DNA of 64,000 nt from Bact-08 sp964533215 (GTDB taxonomy: Bacteria; Bacteroidota; Bacteroidia; Bacteroidales; UBA932). The notes below the pieces were generated by a model that did not search any database, was not told the DNA's origin, and saw only the letters and a program-made list of their open reading frames with translations. The position numbers were made by a program, and so were the translations under genes. The DNA lies in contig CAZHLJ010000001.1 of NCBI GenBank assembly GCA_964533215.1, positions 62,001-126,000 of the forward strand. The letters run 5' to 3'. Of this stretch, positions 16,751 to 25,043 are shown in pieces; the first letter of the stretch is position 1; the number at the start of each line of letters is the position of its first letter.

Positions 16751-18904
16751 TTACTCGTCCTTTTCGTTAGCTTCGTACTCTTTGAGCAGCTTATCCTGAA
16801 CCTCTGCAGGTACCTGTTGGAAATCTGCATATTTCATTGTAAACGTTGCTCTTCCTGAAGTGAGGGAGCTTAGAGTAGTAGAGTATTTATACAACTCTGC
16901 CAAAGGAACTCTGGCCTTTAACACTTCAAAACCTTTCTCACTGCTCATTCCCTCAATCATAGACCTACGGTTCTGAAGGTCGCTCATAACATCACCCATA
17001 CAGTCGCTTGGAACAAGAACCTCTACATTGTAAATAGGCTCCATGATCTTCGGACCTGCCTTTTTGAACGCCTCCTTAAAGGCATTCCTACCGGCTAGCT
17101 TGAACGATATTTCGTTTGAGTCAACAGGATGCATCTTCCCATCATATACAAATACTCTGATATCACGGGCATATGAACCTGTAAGAGGCCCCTCCTCCAT
17201 CTTTTCCATTATACCTTTAAGGATTGCCGGCATGAAGCGAGCATCAATTGCACCACCAACAATGCAATTATAGTATTCAAGCTTTCCTCCCCATTCCATT
17301 TTATACTCCTCCTTACCTTTTACGTTAAGGATAAGCTCTTTCCCATCTACCTTAAACTTATTGTTCGCAGGAATGCCCTCTACAATAGGTTCTATCAGAA
17401 GATGTACTTCACCGAACTGGCCTGCACCACCAGATTGTTTCTTGTGCCTGTAGTCAGCAGCAGCAACCTTTGTTATGGTTTCTCTATAAGAAATCCTTGG
17501 TGCAAAAAGGTCTACCTCAATTTTGTGGGTATTGTTCAAATGCCATTTTACAATATTTATATGATGCTCTCCCTGCCCGCTGAGAATTGTCTGCTTGAGC
17601 TCCTTTGAATACTCAACTACAATTGTAGGATCTTCTGAGTGCATTTTGTTAAGGACCTCTCCAAGTTTTTCTTCGTCCTTCTCAACTTTTGCCTTAATAG
17701 CAGTACGGTATTTTGACTGAGGAAAGACTATCTCTTCGAAAGCCCACTCTTTGTTTCCTCCATTTAGAGTCTGATTGGTCTTAACCGATTTTAATTTAAC
17801 TGTACATCCTATATCTCCGGCGACGATCTCTGAAAGTTTCTCTTTCTTCTTGCCTGCCACAGCATATATGGTGGAAATTCTCTCTTTGGAACCTGTCTCT
17901 GGATTGGTCAAATCTGCACCTTCAGCCAATTTCCCGGACATCACCCGGAAATAGGTAACCTCACCAAGATGCTGTTCCATTGATGTTTTATATATAAATA
18001 TGGAAGTCTGGCCTTTTTCGTCACATGGGATTAAAGTGCCATCCTTGAGTTTCTGAATTGTTGATTCAGGTGTTGGTGTAGCATTGATGATGAACTCCAT
18101 CAACCTTTTGGTTCCAATATCCTTTTTTGCTGAAAGACAGAAAACCGGCATTATCTCACAATTGGCAAGTCCAATTTTGAGACCTTTACGAATCTCCTCC
18201 TCTGAGAGAACTCCCTTATCAAAGAATGTCTCCATCAAAGACTCATCGTTTTCCGCAGCCATCTCAGCAATAGCCTGGTGCAACTCCTCTGCCTGCTCTT
18301 TTAGGTTAGCCGGAATCTCATGCTCCTCACGTGTTCCGTTCTCATCAGGGAAGTAGTACATTTTCATTTTAAGCACATCCACAAAAGAGTTGAATCCTAA
18401 TCCTGTTTCAACAGGGAACTGGACCAAAACAACTTTTTTGCCAAAAGTTTTACGTAACATCTCAATGGAATTTTCCCAGTTGGCCTTTTCGTGATCAAGC
18501 TGGTTAACACCAATTATAAGCGGTTTATTATGCCTATCTGCATAACGGGCAAATATTTCAGTCCCAACTTCCACACCTTGCTGTGCGTTAATTATCATAA
18601 CACCAGTATCCGCCACTTTGAAAGCCGAAATAACACCTCCCACAAAATCATCTGAACCCGGAGTGTCAATTATATTCAGCTTATTATCCATAAACTCCGT
18701 ATAAAGGAGTGACGGATAAATCGAGCGTTGATAAATCTGTTCAATTTCGGTATTGTCGCTAACAGTTGTTTTAGCCTCGATAGTACCTCTACGATCGATT
18801 ACTTTACCTTCATACATCATTGTTTCTACTAAGGTCGTTTTACCAGACTTGGCGCTTCCTAGCAAAACAACATTGCGAATGTTCTGAGTGGGATAGACTT
18901 TCAT
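16751..18904 (-). CDS. EF-G paralogue with degenerate GTPase centre (EF-G2 type)
   Basis: 717 residues with the five EF-G domains. The P-loop is present (GSAKSGKT, residues 16-23), but two key positions differ from canonical EF-G: switch I reads QRSIYPS instead of ERGITIT, so the Mg-coordinating Thr is Tyr63, and G3 reads DTPGSDDF instead of DTPGHVDF, so the catalytic His is Ser84. G4 is NQLD. Domains II-V look intact (RKQSGGAGQFGEV loop equivalent, C-terminal LSSLTSGRATFTMKY). In Bacteroides an EF-G paralogue without GTPase activity sustains translation during starvation; this gene is a good candidate for the same type. It heads an operon with lolD and trmN6, with TATCTTTG at 18941-18948 as candidate -7 box. 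Confidence 0.9.
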   Translation of the reverse strand: MKVYPTQNIRNVVLLGSAKSGKTTLVETMMYEGKVIDRRGTIEAKTTVSDNTEIEQIYQRSIYPSLLYTEFMDNKLNIIDTPGSDDFVGGVISAFKVADTGVMIINAQQGVEVGTEIFARYADRHNKPLIIGVNQLDHEKANWENSIEMLRKTFGKKVVLVQFPVETGLGFNSFVDVLKMKMYYFPDENGTREEHEIPANLKEQAEELHQAIAEMAAENDESLMETFFDKGVLSEEEIRKGLKIGLANCEIMPVFCLSAKKDIGTKRLMEFIINATPTPESTIQKLKDGTLIPCDEKGQTSIFIYKTSMEQHLGEVTYFRVMSGKLAEGADLTNPETGSKERISTIYAVAGKKKEKLSEIVAGDIGCTVKLKSVKTNQTLNGGNKEWAFEEIVFPQSKYRTAIKAKVEKDEEKLGEVLNKMHSEDPTIVVEYSKELKQTILSGQGEHHINIVKWHLNNTHKIEVDLFAPRISYRETITKVAAADYRHKKQSGGAGQFGEVHLLIEPIVEGIPANNKFKVDGKELILNVKGKEEYKMEWGGKLEYYNCIVGGAIDARFMPAILKGIMEKMEEGPLTGSYARDIRVFVYDGKMHPVDSNEISFKLAGRNAFKEAFKKAGPKIMEPIYNVEVLVPSDCMGDVMSDLQNRRSMIEGMSSEKGFEVLKARVPLAELYKYSTTLSSLTSGRATFTMKYADFQQVPAEVQDKLLKEYEANEKDE

Positions 18905-18940
18905 ATTAACTAGTTGATTATGTAATTGTTACTAAAAATT

Positions 18941-18948
18941 CAAAGATA
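18941..18948 (-). promoter_or_regulatory. Candidate -7 box of the EF-G2-lolD-trmN6 operon
   Basis: TATCTTTG on minus fits TAnnTTTG and lies 37 bases before the ATG at 18904. No properly spaced TTTG is seen. Confidence 0.45.
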
Positions 18949-18973
18949 GGAGTATAAAATTAGTAATAATTTT

Positions 18974-19282
18974 CTAAACGACAACATTATGAAATGCCCT
19001 ATTCATACTATAATAGGAGCTGAAGCCAGAAAGACGCCATAACTTTTTGTATTTCACGCCCATCGAAAGAAGCTCCCTGGCATGTTGAATTCTGTACATA
19101 GAAATTATCTGACACATATTCATTCCAAGACAGTCAAAAAGCTGATTGTTTAATTTACTTTCTCCGATATTGAGCAATCTGGCAATGTCACATGAGGATA
19201 TTCCTTTAATAAGATAAAGTCTCTTTTGCTCCATCAAAAATCTGATTTGTTCCAAACAACGTCCATCTGAATTATTCTCCAT
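18974..19282 (-). CDS. Short AraC-type helix-turn-helix protein, C-terminally short
   Basis: 102 residues that correspond to the DNA-binding domain of AraC regulators only: first helix-turn-helix at about 28-50 (CDIARLLNIGESKLNNQLFDCLG) and a linker helix MCQIISMYRIQHARELLSMG. The second helix-turn-helix is poor (KLWRLSGFSSYYSMNRAF) and the protein stops at the point where family members continue with a GxxPxxYR segment. It may be a decayed regulator or a minimal DNA-binding protein. No sensor domain and no obvious target; it is upstream of the EF-G2 operon. Confidence 0.65.
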   Translation of the reverse strand: MENNSDGRCLEQIRFLMEQKRLYLIKGISSCDIARLLNIGESKLNNQLFDCLGMNMCQIISMYRIQHARELLSMGVKYKKLWRLSGFSSYYSMNRAFHNVVV

Positions 19283-19458
19283 AGCTGTTTTTCTTTCAAA
19301 ATTACTGTCAACATATGTGATTACAAATGGTAATAACTACTTTTTGTCTGATTCTAAAAAATATTTATCCATTAATATCATTTATTATTTAATAAACACA
19401 TGTTTTAGTTGTGTTTTTAGCATATAATACCTGTTGCCAATCTCACCAGACAATAATT

Positions 19459-19466
19459 TATATTTG
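19459..19466 (+). promoter_or_regulatory. Candidate -7 box directly before the XRE regulator ATG
   Basis: TATATTTG fits TAnnTTTG. It ends 6 bases before the ATG at 19473, so transcription would begin at or next to the start codon, suggesting a leaderless mRNA. The -33 half is unclear. Confidence 0.4.
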
Positions 19467-19472
19467 TTTTAA

Positions 19473-19874
19473 ATGGAAACAAGGCTTATTAAATTAAATA
19501 TCCAGAAGAAGAGACGGGCATTGGGATACTCTCAGGAGCTCATGGCAAATAAACTTGGCATGTCTCCCAACTCGTATCGCCAGATTGAAACAGGCAAAAC
19601 CAAACTTGTAAGCCCCAGGATATATGATATTGCCCGGGTTCTTGAAACTACTCCTGAAGAACTTCTAATCGGTGATGGGCAGATAGAAAATATCGACCTG
19701 CGGATTGAAGCTCTGGAAAAGCATTATCAGGACAAAATAGACAGAATGGATGCCGAGAACAGAATTTCAATAGTAGAATATAAAGGAGAGATTCAGAGGC
19801 TGAAGGCAGATCTGGAGACAAAAGAGAGCATAATTGGCGTCCTCAAGGAGAATCTTATCAGGTATAGCAAATAG
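19473..19874 (+). CDS. XRE-family helix-turn-helix protein with C-terminal coiled coil
   Basis: 133 residues. The HTH_XRE domain spans about 8-63 (RRALGYSQELMANKLGMSPNSYRQIETGKTK is the core). Residues 70-130 are a long charged helix with heptad character (ALEKHYQDKIDRMDAENR, then KADLETKESIIGVLKENL), probably a dimerisation coiled coil. It lacks any ligand-binding domain. It lies 36 bases before rnhB, on the same strand. Target unknown; phage-repressor-like proteins of this size also occur, but there is no phage gene nearby. Confidence 0.85.
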   Translation: METRLIKLNIQKKRRALGYSQELMANKLGMSPNSYRQIETGKTKLVSPRIYDIARVLETTPEELLIGDGQIENIDLRIEALEKHYQDKIDRMDAENRISIVEYKGEIQRLKADLETKESIIGVLKENLIRYSK

Positions 19875-19910
19875 AACGAAAATCGCTACCTTGCGGCAAA
19901 TTTCACACTA

Positions 19911-20501
19911 ATGAAAAAAGAGATTTATCTCTCTCCCTATCTTAACGCTGACTTGATTGAAGCTGGCTGCGATGAAGCCGGAAGAGGATGTCTGGCCGGG
20001 CCTGTTTTCGCTGCTGCCGTCATACTGCCAAAGGATTTCTACAGTCCGCTCCTAAACGATTCCAAACAAATAAGCGTGAAAGATAGAAACCTGCTCAGGC
20101 CGATTATTGAGAAAGAGGCGATTGCCTGGGCTGTTGCATCGGTAGACAACAATGAGATAGATATAATAAATATTCTTAAGGCCTCCATAAAGGCTATGCA
20201 TCTTGCTTTGGACAAACTTGATGTCAAGCCGGAGTATATTCTAGTAGATGGAAACAGGTTTTACAAATACAAAGAGATACCCCACGAGTGCATTATCAAG
20301 GGCGATGGGAAGCTTGCCTCAATTGCCGCAGCCTCCATCCTTGCTAAGACTCACAGGGACGAGTATATGCTTGCAATTTCCAAGGAATTTCCCCAGTACG
20401 GCTGGGAACGGAATATGGCATATCCCACAAAGGAACACCGGGAAGCCATAGAGAGGCACGGTGCCAGCAAGTATCACAGAATTTCATTCCGGTTGCTATG
20501 A
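19911..20501 (+). CDS. rnhB: Ribonuclease HII
   Basis: 196 residues, normal for RNase HII. Catalytic acidic residues are visible in AGCDEAGRGCLAGPV (Asp and Glu of the DEAGRG motif), in ILVDGNRF and in DEYM after the SIAAASILAKTHRD segment. It cuts the RNA strand of RNA-DNA hybrids and removes misincorporated ribonucleotides. The gene ends 6 bases before the convergent small membrane-protein gene. Confidence 0.96.
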   Translation: MKKEIYLSPYLNADLIEAGCDEAGRGCLAGPVFAAAVILPKDFYSPLLNDSKQISVKDRNLLRPIIEKEAIAWAVASVDNNEIDIINILKASIKAMHLALDKLDVKPEYILVDGNRFYKYKEIPHECIIKGDGKLASIAAASILAKTHRDEYMLAISKEFPQYGWERNMAYPTKEHREAIERHGASKYHRISFRLL

Positions 20502-20507
20502 TATCTA

Positions 20508-20840
20508 TTACTGCTCCTTGATTGCAAATCGCCCGAGAGCAAAGAGAGAACACACCATAAAGATTACAGATATTACGACTTCAGGCTTGATAGATCTGAA
20601 ATCGGCAAAGAGAGATCCCATAGAGCTTAATCCGCTTATAAGAGAACTATATCCTCCAAGCAGGACAAACAACGCCAAACCAATTGCAGCAAAAATTGAA
20701 ATTATAAGTTTGGATCTGTCTACCCTTGGAGTCGGGGCAGGAATACAGTCCAGTCGGGAAAAGAGCCTCTCGTTGAACCCTTCGTTCTCTACCGACTGCT
20801 TATGTCCCTTAAAAAACTTTTCTATATTATCCTCTTTCAT
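20508..20840 (-). CDS. Small two-helix membrane protein, probable anti-sigma partner (DUF5056-like)
   Basis: 110 residues from the ATG at 20840; the longer frame would need a TTG. A cytoplasmic part of about 45 residues (IEKFFKGHKQSVENEGFNERLFSRLD) precedes two predicted membrane helices (LIISIFAAIGLALFVLLGG and VVISVIFMVCSLFALG). It resembles the small membrane proteins that follow ECF sigma genes in Bacteroidales. Its start lies 14 bases inside the sigma gene. Anti-sigma role is inferred from position only. Confidence 0.75.
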   Translation of the reverse strand: MKEDNIEKFFKGHKQSVENEGFNERLFSRLDCIPAPTPRVDRSKLIISIFAAIGLALFVLLGGYSSLISGLSSMGSLFADFRSIKPEVVISVIFMVCSLFALGRFAIKEQ

Positions 20841-21324
20841 AACCAATTGTATTTAAATGTTCCGAAATATGTGTTTTGGCCCTCGAAAGGTGTGATTTAA
20901 CTGTGTTTACGGGAATATCGGTAATTTTCGATATCTCCTTGATGCTTTTATCCTCCATGTAAAAAAGCAGAACAACAGATCTCTCCTTTTCGTTCAACTT
21001 TCCGAGAGCCATATACAACTCTTGATTTCTATATTTATGGTCTGTTGTCTCATGCGAAGTTAATACTTTATCATCAATCCCAACCAAGTTGTAACGTTGG
21101 CTTACCCTTCTGTTGTCGCAGTAACAGTTGTATGCAATACGGAAAAGCCATGTGGAGAATTTTGCCAGACCGTTAAAAGAGTTGATATTCACATACGCCT
21201 TTATAAAAGCCTCTTGTGCAATATCGTCACTCAACGCAGAATCTCCGCTGCAAAGGTTTAGCAGGAACCGCCGGAGCGGCTCCTGATTGCTTATAACCTG
21301 CTGCTCGAATTCTTTTCTATTCAC
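20827..21324 (-). CDS. ECF-type sigma factor
   Basis: 165 residues starting with GTG at 21324; no ATG fits the N-terminus, and the frame begins at MNRKEFEQQVISNQ. Region 2 is at about 25-85 (LSDDIAQEAFIKAYVNINSF, then KFSTWLFRIAYNCYCDNRR) and region 4 at about 105-160 (LNEKERSVVLLFYMEDKSIKEISKITDIPVNTVKSHLSRAK). It overlaps the upstream membrane-protein gene by 8 bases and the downstream one by 14, so the three are translated as one unit. Confidence 0.93.
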   Translation of the reverse strand: MNRKEFEQQVISNQEPLRRFLLNLCSGDSALSDDIAQEAFIKAYVNINSFNGLAKFSTWLFRIAYNCYCDNRRVSQRYNLVGIDDKVLTSHETTDHKYRNQELYMALGKLNEKERSVVLLFYMEDKSIKEISKITDIPVNTVKSHLSRAKTHISEHLNTIGYERG

Positions 21325-21688
21325 CGGTTGTGTTATCAGTCACCTTTTTATTCCTGCTGACAAAATATGCCACCAACTGCCCTATCCCGACAAAAAAAGG
21401 AATACATCCGAAAGCTGCAAACTTAAATCCTCCAAAGAAGAAATAGAGAGCGATGAAAAGTCCGATACCAACACCTATTGATACAAGAGCACTTGTCAAA
21501 GGATCTGATTTTTTATCAACCTTGCTCTCTTTTGAGAAAAGGTCCGGAGACAACTCTTTCCCATGTTCTATAGCTTTGGCAATAAGTTCGTTTCTAGTCT
21601 TCTCCTTATACGCCTTATACAGGAATACTATAAGAAGAATAAGAACTGCTGTTGTAAAGGGGACAATGATTCCCAAAATTGATTCCAT
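21317..21688 (-). CDS. Small membrane protein of DUF6249 type
   Basis: 123 residues with an N-terminal helix (IIVPFTTAVLILLIVFLY), a charged stretch containing KTRNELIAKAIEHGKELSPDLF, and two more membrane helices (ALVSIGVGIGLFIALYFFF and AAFGCIPFFVGIGQLVAYF). This is the pattern of the DUF6249 family that is encoded next to ECF sigma genes in Bacteroidetes. First gene of the three-gene sigma unit. Role unknown; the ECF neighbourhood suggests regulation or sensing at the inner membrane. Confidence 0.75.
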   Translation of the reverse strand: MESILGIIVPFTTAVLILLIVFLYKAYKEKTRNELIAKAIEHGKELSPDLFSKESKVDKKSDPLTSALVSIGVGIGLFIALYFFFGGFKFAAFGCIPFFVGIGQLVAYFVSRNKKVTDNTTGE

Positions 21689-21700
21689 AATCGTGTTTGT

Positions 21701-22864
21701 TTAATCTGTTTGGCTGTTTGACTGGATTTTGCTCAAAAAAGTTGCAGATTTGTAAGAAATTGTTTCCAGATATTTTTTTGCATCCCTCATAGATAGAGAC
21801 CTATCCTTCTCTATATCAGCAATCGAGAATAACTTTTGAACCCCAATCTTTTTTAAATGATGCTTTTTCAAACTGTTTATTCCACAGTATACCCACAAAG
21901 GCTTCGAATACTTAGAAGCTATTCCGGCAACCCCGTCAATAAGCTTCCCTGAAATACTCTGACGGTCAACAGACCCTTCACCTGTTATAACCAAGTCTGC
22001 CCTCTTGACTCTACTCTCCAGATCCGTCACTTCAGACAAGACTCTCCACCCGGGAAGCATTTCTGCATTAAGAAAACCCATCAGGGCAAACCCTGTTCCT
22101 CCTGCCGCCCCAGCTCCAGGAGAATCAGAATAGACTTTACCAAGGTAACGTTCACATATACCTGCGTAATTTTTCATCCCCCCCTCCAAATCTTCAACCA
22201 TTTTACTATCAGCTCCTTTTTGCGGGCCATACACAAAAGTCGCCCCATTTTTTCCCAAAAGAGGGTTGTTTACATCGGAGGCCACTTGAAACTTAATCCC
22301 CTGAAGGTTTTTATTCACACCACGCCCATCAATTCCAGCAACCTGTGCAAGAGATGTCACATCCCTTCCGTCTCTTCCTGTAAAACGGTAACCAATAGCC
22401 CTCAACATTCCCATCCCACCATCGTTTGTAGCACTCCCGCCTATGCCTATTATTATCTCCCCGGAACTTTTACCTGTTGCCGCAAAATATCCTGCTGCCG
22501 CGTTTATCATCTGACCAAGCCCGTAAGTGGATGTTTTGGATGGATTGAACTCCTGCAGCCTCAACAGTTGAAGTCCGGAGCACATTGCCATCTCAATAAA
22601 AACCCGTTTATCCTTTATAAGATAGTTGGAAACTATCTCCCGGCCAAGTGGGTCAAAAACCTTAACGCTTCTGAGTTCACCGCCGGTCGAGCTTCTTAGT
22701 ACATCAAGAGTCCCGTCACCACCATCGGCCATAGGCAGCAGTTCTATCTCAAGGTCCGGGAAGCTCATTAAAAGCCCACGTTTAATGGATTCTGCAGCCT
22801 CAAGTGCAGTCAGACTCCCTTTAAACTTGTCGGTGACAATAAGTATTCTAAGTTTGTCCGCCAT
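21701..22864 (-). CDS. Glycerate kinase (GarK/GlxK family)
   Basis: 387 residues, normal for the family. Signatures are ILIVTDKFKGSLTALEAAESI at the N-terminus, LPMADGGDGTLDVL, IGIGGSATNDGGMGMLRA and VITGEGSVDRQSISGK near the C-terminus. It phosphorylates D-glycerate, in this family mostly to 2-phosphoglycerate, feeding lower glycolysis. It faces the S46 peptidase gene divergently; the 43-base gap includes a TATTTTTG element for that gene. It is 12 bases from the DUF6249 gene, so read-through into the sigma unit is possible. Confidence 0.93.
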   Translation of the reverse strand: MADKLRILIVTDKFKGSLTALEAAESIKRGLLMSFPDLEIELLPMADGGDGTLDVLRSSTGGELRSVKVFDPLGREIVSNYLIKDKRVFIEMAMCSGLQLLRLQEFNPSKTSTYGLGQMINAAAGYFAATGKSSGEIIIGIGGSATNDGGMGMLRAIGYRFTGRDGRDVTSLAQVAGIDGRGVNKNLQGIKFQVASDVNNPLLGKNGATFVYGPQKGADSKMVEDLEGGMKNYAGICERYLGKVYSDSPGAGAAGGTGFALMGFLNAEMLPGWRVLSEVTDLESRVKRADLVITGEGSVDRQSISGKLIDGVAGIASKYSKPLWVYCGINSLKKHHLKKIGVQKLFSIADIEKDRSLSMRDAKKYLETISYKSATFLSKIQSNSQTD

Positions 22865-22871
22865 TTTTATC

Positions 22872-22879
22872 TATTTTTG
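22872..22879 (+). promoter_or_regulatory. Candidate -7 box of the S46 peptidase gene
   Basis: TATTTTTG fits TAnnTTTG and lies 28 bases before the ATG at 22908. A TTTG at 22853-22856 is 15 bases upstream, shorter than the usual 19-21. Confidence 0.45.
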
Positions 22880-22907
22880 CTCAAATTTTAATAGAACATC
22901 TAAATAT

Positions 22908-25013
22908 ATGAAAAAAATCTGTCTACTTGTTTTATCTGCTTTAGTATTTTCCTTTAGCCCTTTAAGAGCTGACGAAGGGATGTGGCTTCTTCCACTTTTA
23001 GAAAAGCTGAACGGCAAAAAAATGTCTGAACTTGGCTGCAAGCTTAAAGCAAAAGAGATTTACAACATAAACAACTCCAGTCTGAAAGATGCTGTCGTTC
23101 ACTTTGGCGCCGGATGTACAGGAGAGATTATTTCTGAAGAGGGTCTTGTGCTAACAAACCACCATTGCGGATACAGCGCCATTCAAAAGTTAAGTTCTGT
23201 TGAACATGATTATCTTCAGGATGGTTATTGGGCAATGAACCGCGAGCAAGAGATGCCAGCTCCAGGTCTGACAGTCACTTTTCTGGAAAGCTTTACCGAT
23301 ATCACATCAGAAGTAATTGCTGCTACTGCAAATGCAGCTACCCCCCGGGAAAAAAGAGCCGCCCTTGAGTCACTGGCAGAAACTCTAAAGAAAAAAATGT
23401 ATGGCGATTCCAAATACATAGATGCACAAATCTCATCCATGTATGCCGGAAATTCTTACTATCTGATAATTACAAAAACATTCAGTGACATCCGCTTTGT
23501 GGGAGCCCCGCCATCATCAATCGGCAAATTCGGAGCAGACACAGACAACTGGATGTGGCCCCGTCACACAGGAGACTTCTCCATGTTCAGGGTATATGCA
23601 GATAAGGACAATAACCCGGCAGCTTACTCTCCGGACAATCAGCCCTACAGACCAAAGAAGCACCTTACAATATCCCTTAAAGGCGTTGAACAGAATGATT
23701 TTTCAATGATAATGGGTTACCCTGGTCGCACAAACAGGTTTATGACCTCTGCGGAAGTGAATGAGACCAGTAATATTTCCAACGCAATCATGATATATGT
23801 AAGAGGTATCCGTCAGGATGTTCTTATGAAGGACATGCTCTCAGACCCTAAGATAAGACTTCAGTACGCCAGCAAATATTCATATTCTTCAAACTTCTGG
23901 AAAAAGGCTATCGGAATGAATGAGACCTTCAAAAAGCTGAATGTTGAACAACGCAGGGCAGAAGAGGAGAAGGTGTTTACAGAGTGGGTGAATGCAGATC
24001 CTATGCGTAAGGAGAAATATGGGAATGCTCTTAATGACATCAACTCGTCAATTGCAAAAAGGGCTGATGCCTTGTATCTCTATTCTTACATAAACGAAGC
24101 CCTCAATAATATTGAGATTTTCTCCCTTGCAAAGGATTTCACGGATAATAAAGATATCGATGCAAAAAAGATCAAGGCCTCCTCTTTCTATAAGGACTAT
24201 TCTATGTCTACGGATAAAAAGGTTACCAAGGCTCTTATCAAGACTTTCCGTGAAAAAGTAAAAGCAAAAGACCTTCCCGGTTTTTACAAAACCATCGATA
24301 CCCAATTCTCAGGTAATATAGATGCGTATGTAGATTACATTTTCGACAAATCTATATTCTCTTCTGAGGAGAAATTTATGACCGGAATTAAAAACTTAGA
24401 TTCCCTAGCCTCAGATCCTGTTATAATTGCTGCAAAATCCATCCGTGAGGCCTCGGATAAAGCAAATATGGACCTTGCAATGATATCCCAGACTCTTAAA
24501 AAAGGACAAATGGCATACATTGCCGGACAACTGGAGATGTATAAAGGAAAGGCTATGTATCCAGATGCAAATTCAACAATGCGTCTTAGTTATGGCAAGG
24601 TTCTGAACTACTCTCCAAAAGACGGAGTTCTATTCGAACATATCACAACCCTAAAAGGCGTAATGGAAAAAGAGGATCCTGACAACTGGGAGTTTGTGGT
24701 TCCTGCCAGACTTAAAGAGTTATACAAAAACAAGGATTATGGTCAGTATGCAATGAAGAACGGGGAGTTGCCTGTAGCTTTTCTAAGTAATAATGACATT
24801 ACCGGCGGCAACTCAGGAAGCCCTGTAATGAATGCAAAAGGTGAACTTATCGGAGTCGCTTTCGATGGCAACTGGGAGGCAATGAGCGGAGACATAATCT
24901 TCGAACCATCACTGCAAAGAACTATAAATGTTGATATACGTTATGTACTATTCATTATGGACAAATTCGGTGGTGCAGGTTACCTGTTAAATGAAATGAC
25001 CATAGCCAGATAA
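22908..25013 (+). CDS. S46 dipeptidyl-peptidase, DPP7-like
   Basis: 701 residues from the ATG at 22908, chosen because it starts a clean signal peptide (KKICLLVLSALVFSFSPLRA) and sits 28 bases behind a -7 box; the open frame extends upstream into the divergent gene. The catalytic His is in TNHHCGY (about residue 85) and the catalytic Ser is Ser636 in GGNSGSP. The residue 18 positions after the Ser is Gly654 (AFDGNWE). In Porphyromonas enzymes this position is Gly in DPP7 (hydrophobic P1) and Arg in DPP11 (acidic P1), so this is DPP7-like. It releases dipeptides from peptides in the periplasm of peptide-using Bacteroidetes. Confidence 0.93.
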   Translation: MKKICLLVLSALVFSFSPLRADEGMWLLPLLEKLNGKKMSELGCKLKAKEIYNINNSSLKDAVVHFGAGCTGEIISEEGLVLTNHHCGYSAIQKLSSVEHDYLQDGYWAMNREQEMPAPGLTVTFLESFTDITSEVIAATANAATPREKRAALESLAETLKKKMYGDSKYIDAQISSMYAGNSYYLIITKTFSDIRFVGAPPSSIGKFGADTDNWMWPRHTGDFSMFRVYADKDNNPAAYSPDNQPYRPKKHLTISLKGVEQNDFSMIMGYPGRTNRFMTSAEVNETSNISNAIMIYVRGIRQDVLMKDMLSDPKIRLQYASKYSYSSNFWKKAIGMNETFKKLNVEQRRAEEEKVFTEWVNADPMRKEKYGNALNDINSSIAKRADALYLYSYINEALNNIEIFSLAKDFTDNKDIDAKKIKASSFYKDYSMSTDKKVTKALIKTFREKVKAKDLPGFYKTIDTQFSGNIDAYVDYIFDKSIFSSEEKFMTGIKNLDSLASDPVIIAAKSIREASDKANMDLAMISQTLKKGQMAYIAGQLEMYKGKAMYPDANSTMRLSYGKVLNYSPKDGVLFEHITTLKGVMEKEDPDNWEFVVPARLKELYKNKDYGQYAMKNGELPVAFLSNNDITGGNSGSPVMNAKGELIGVAFDGNWEAMSGDIIFEPSLQRTINVDIRYVLFIMDKFGGAGYLLNEMTIAR

Positions 25014-25043
25014 TTCTCATGTACGGCATAAACATTATTAAAA

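Noticed and set aside
22626..22907. Upstream extension of the S46 peptidase frame
   Set aside because: It runs through the divergent glycerate kinase gene; the ATG at 22908 starts a proper signal peptide behind a -7 box.
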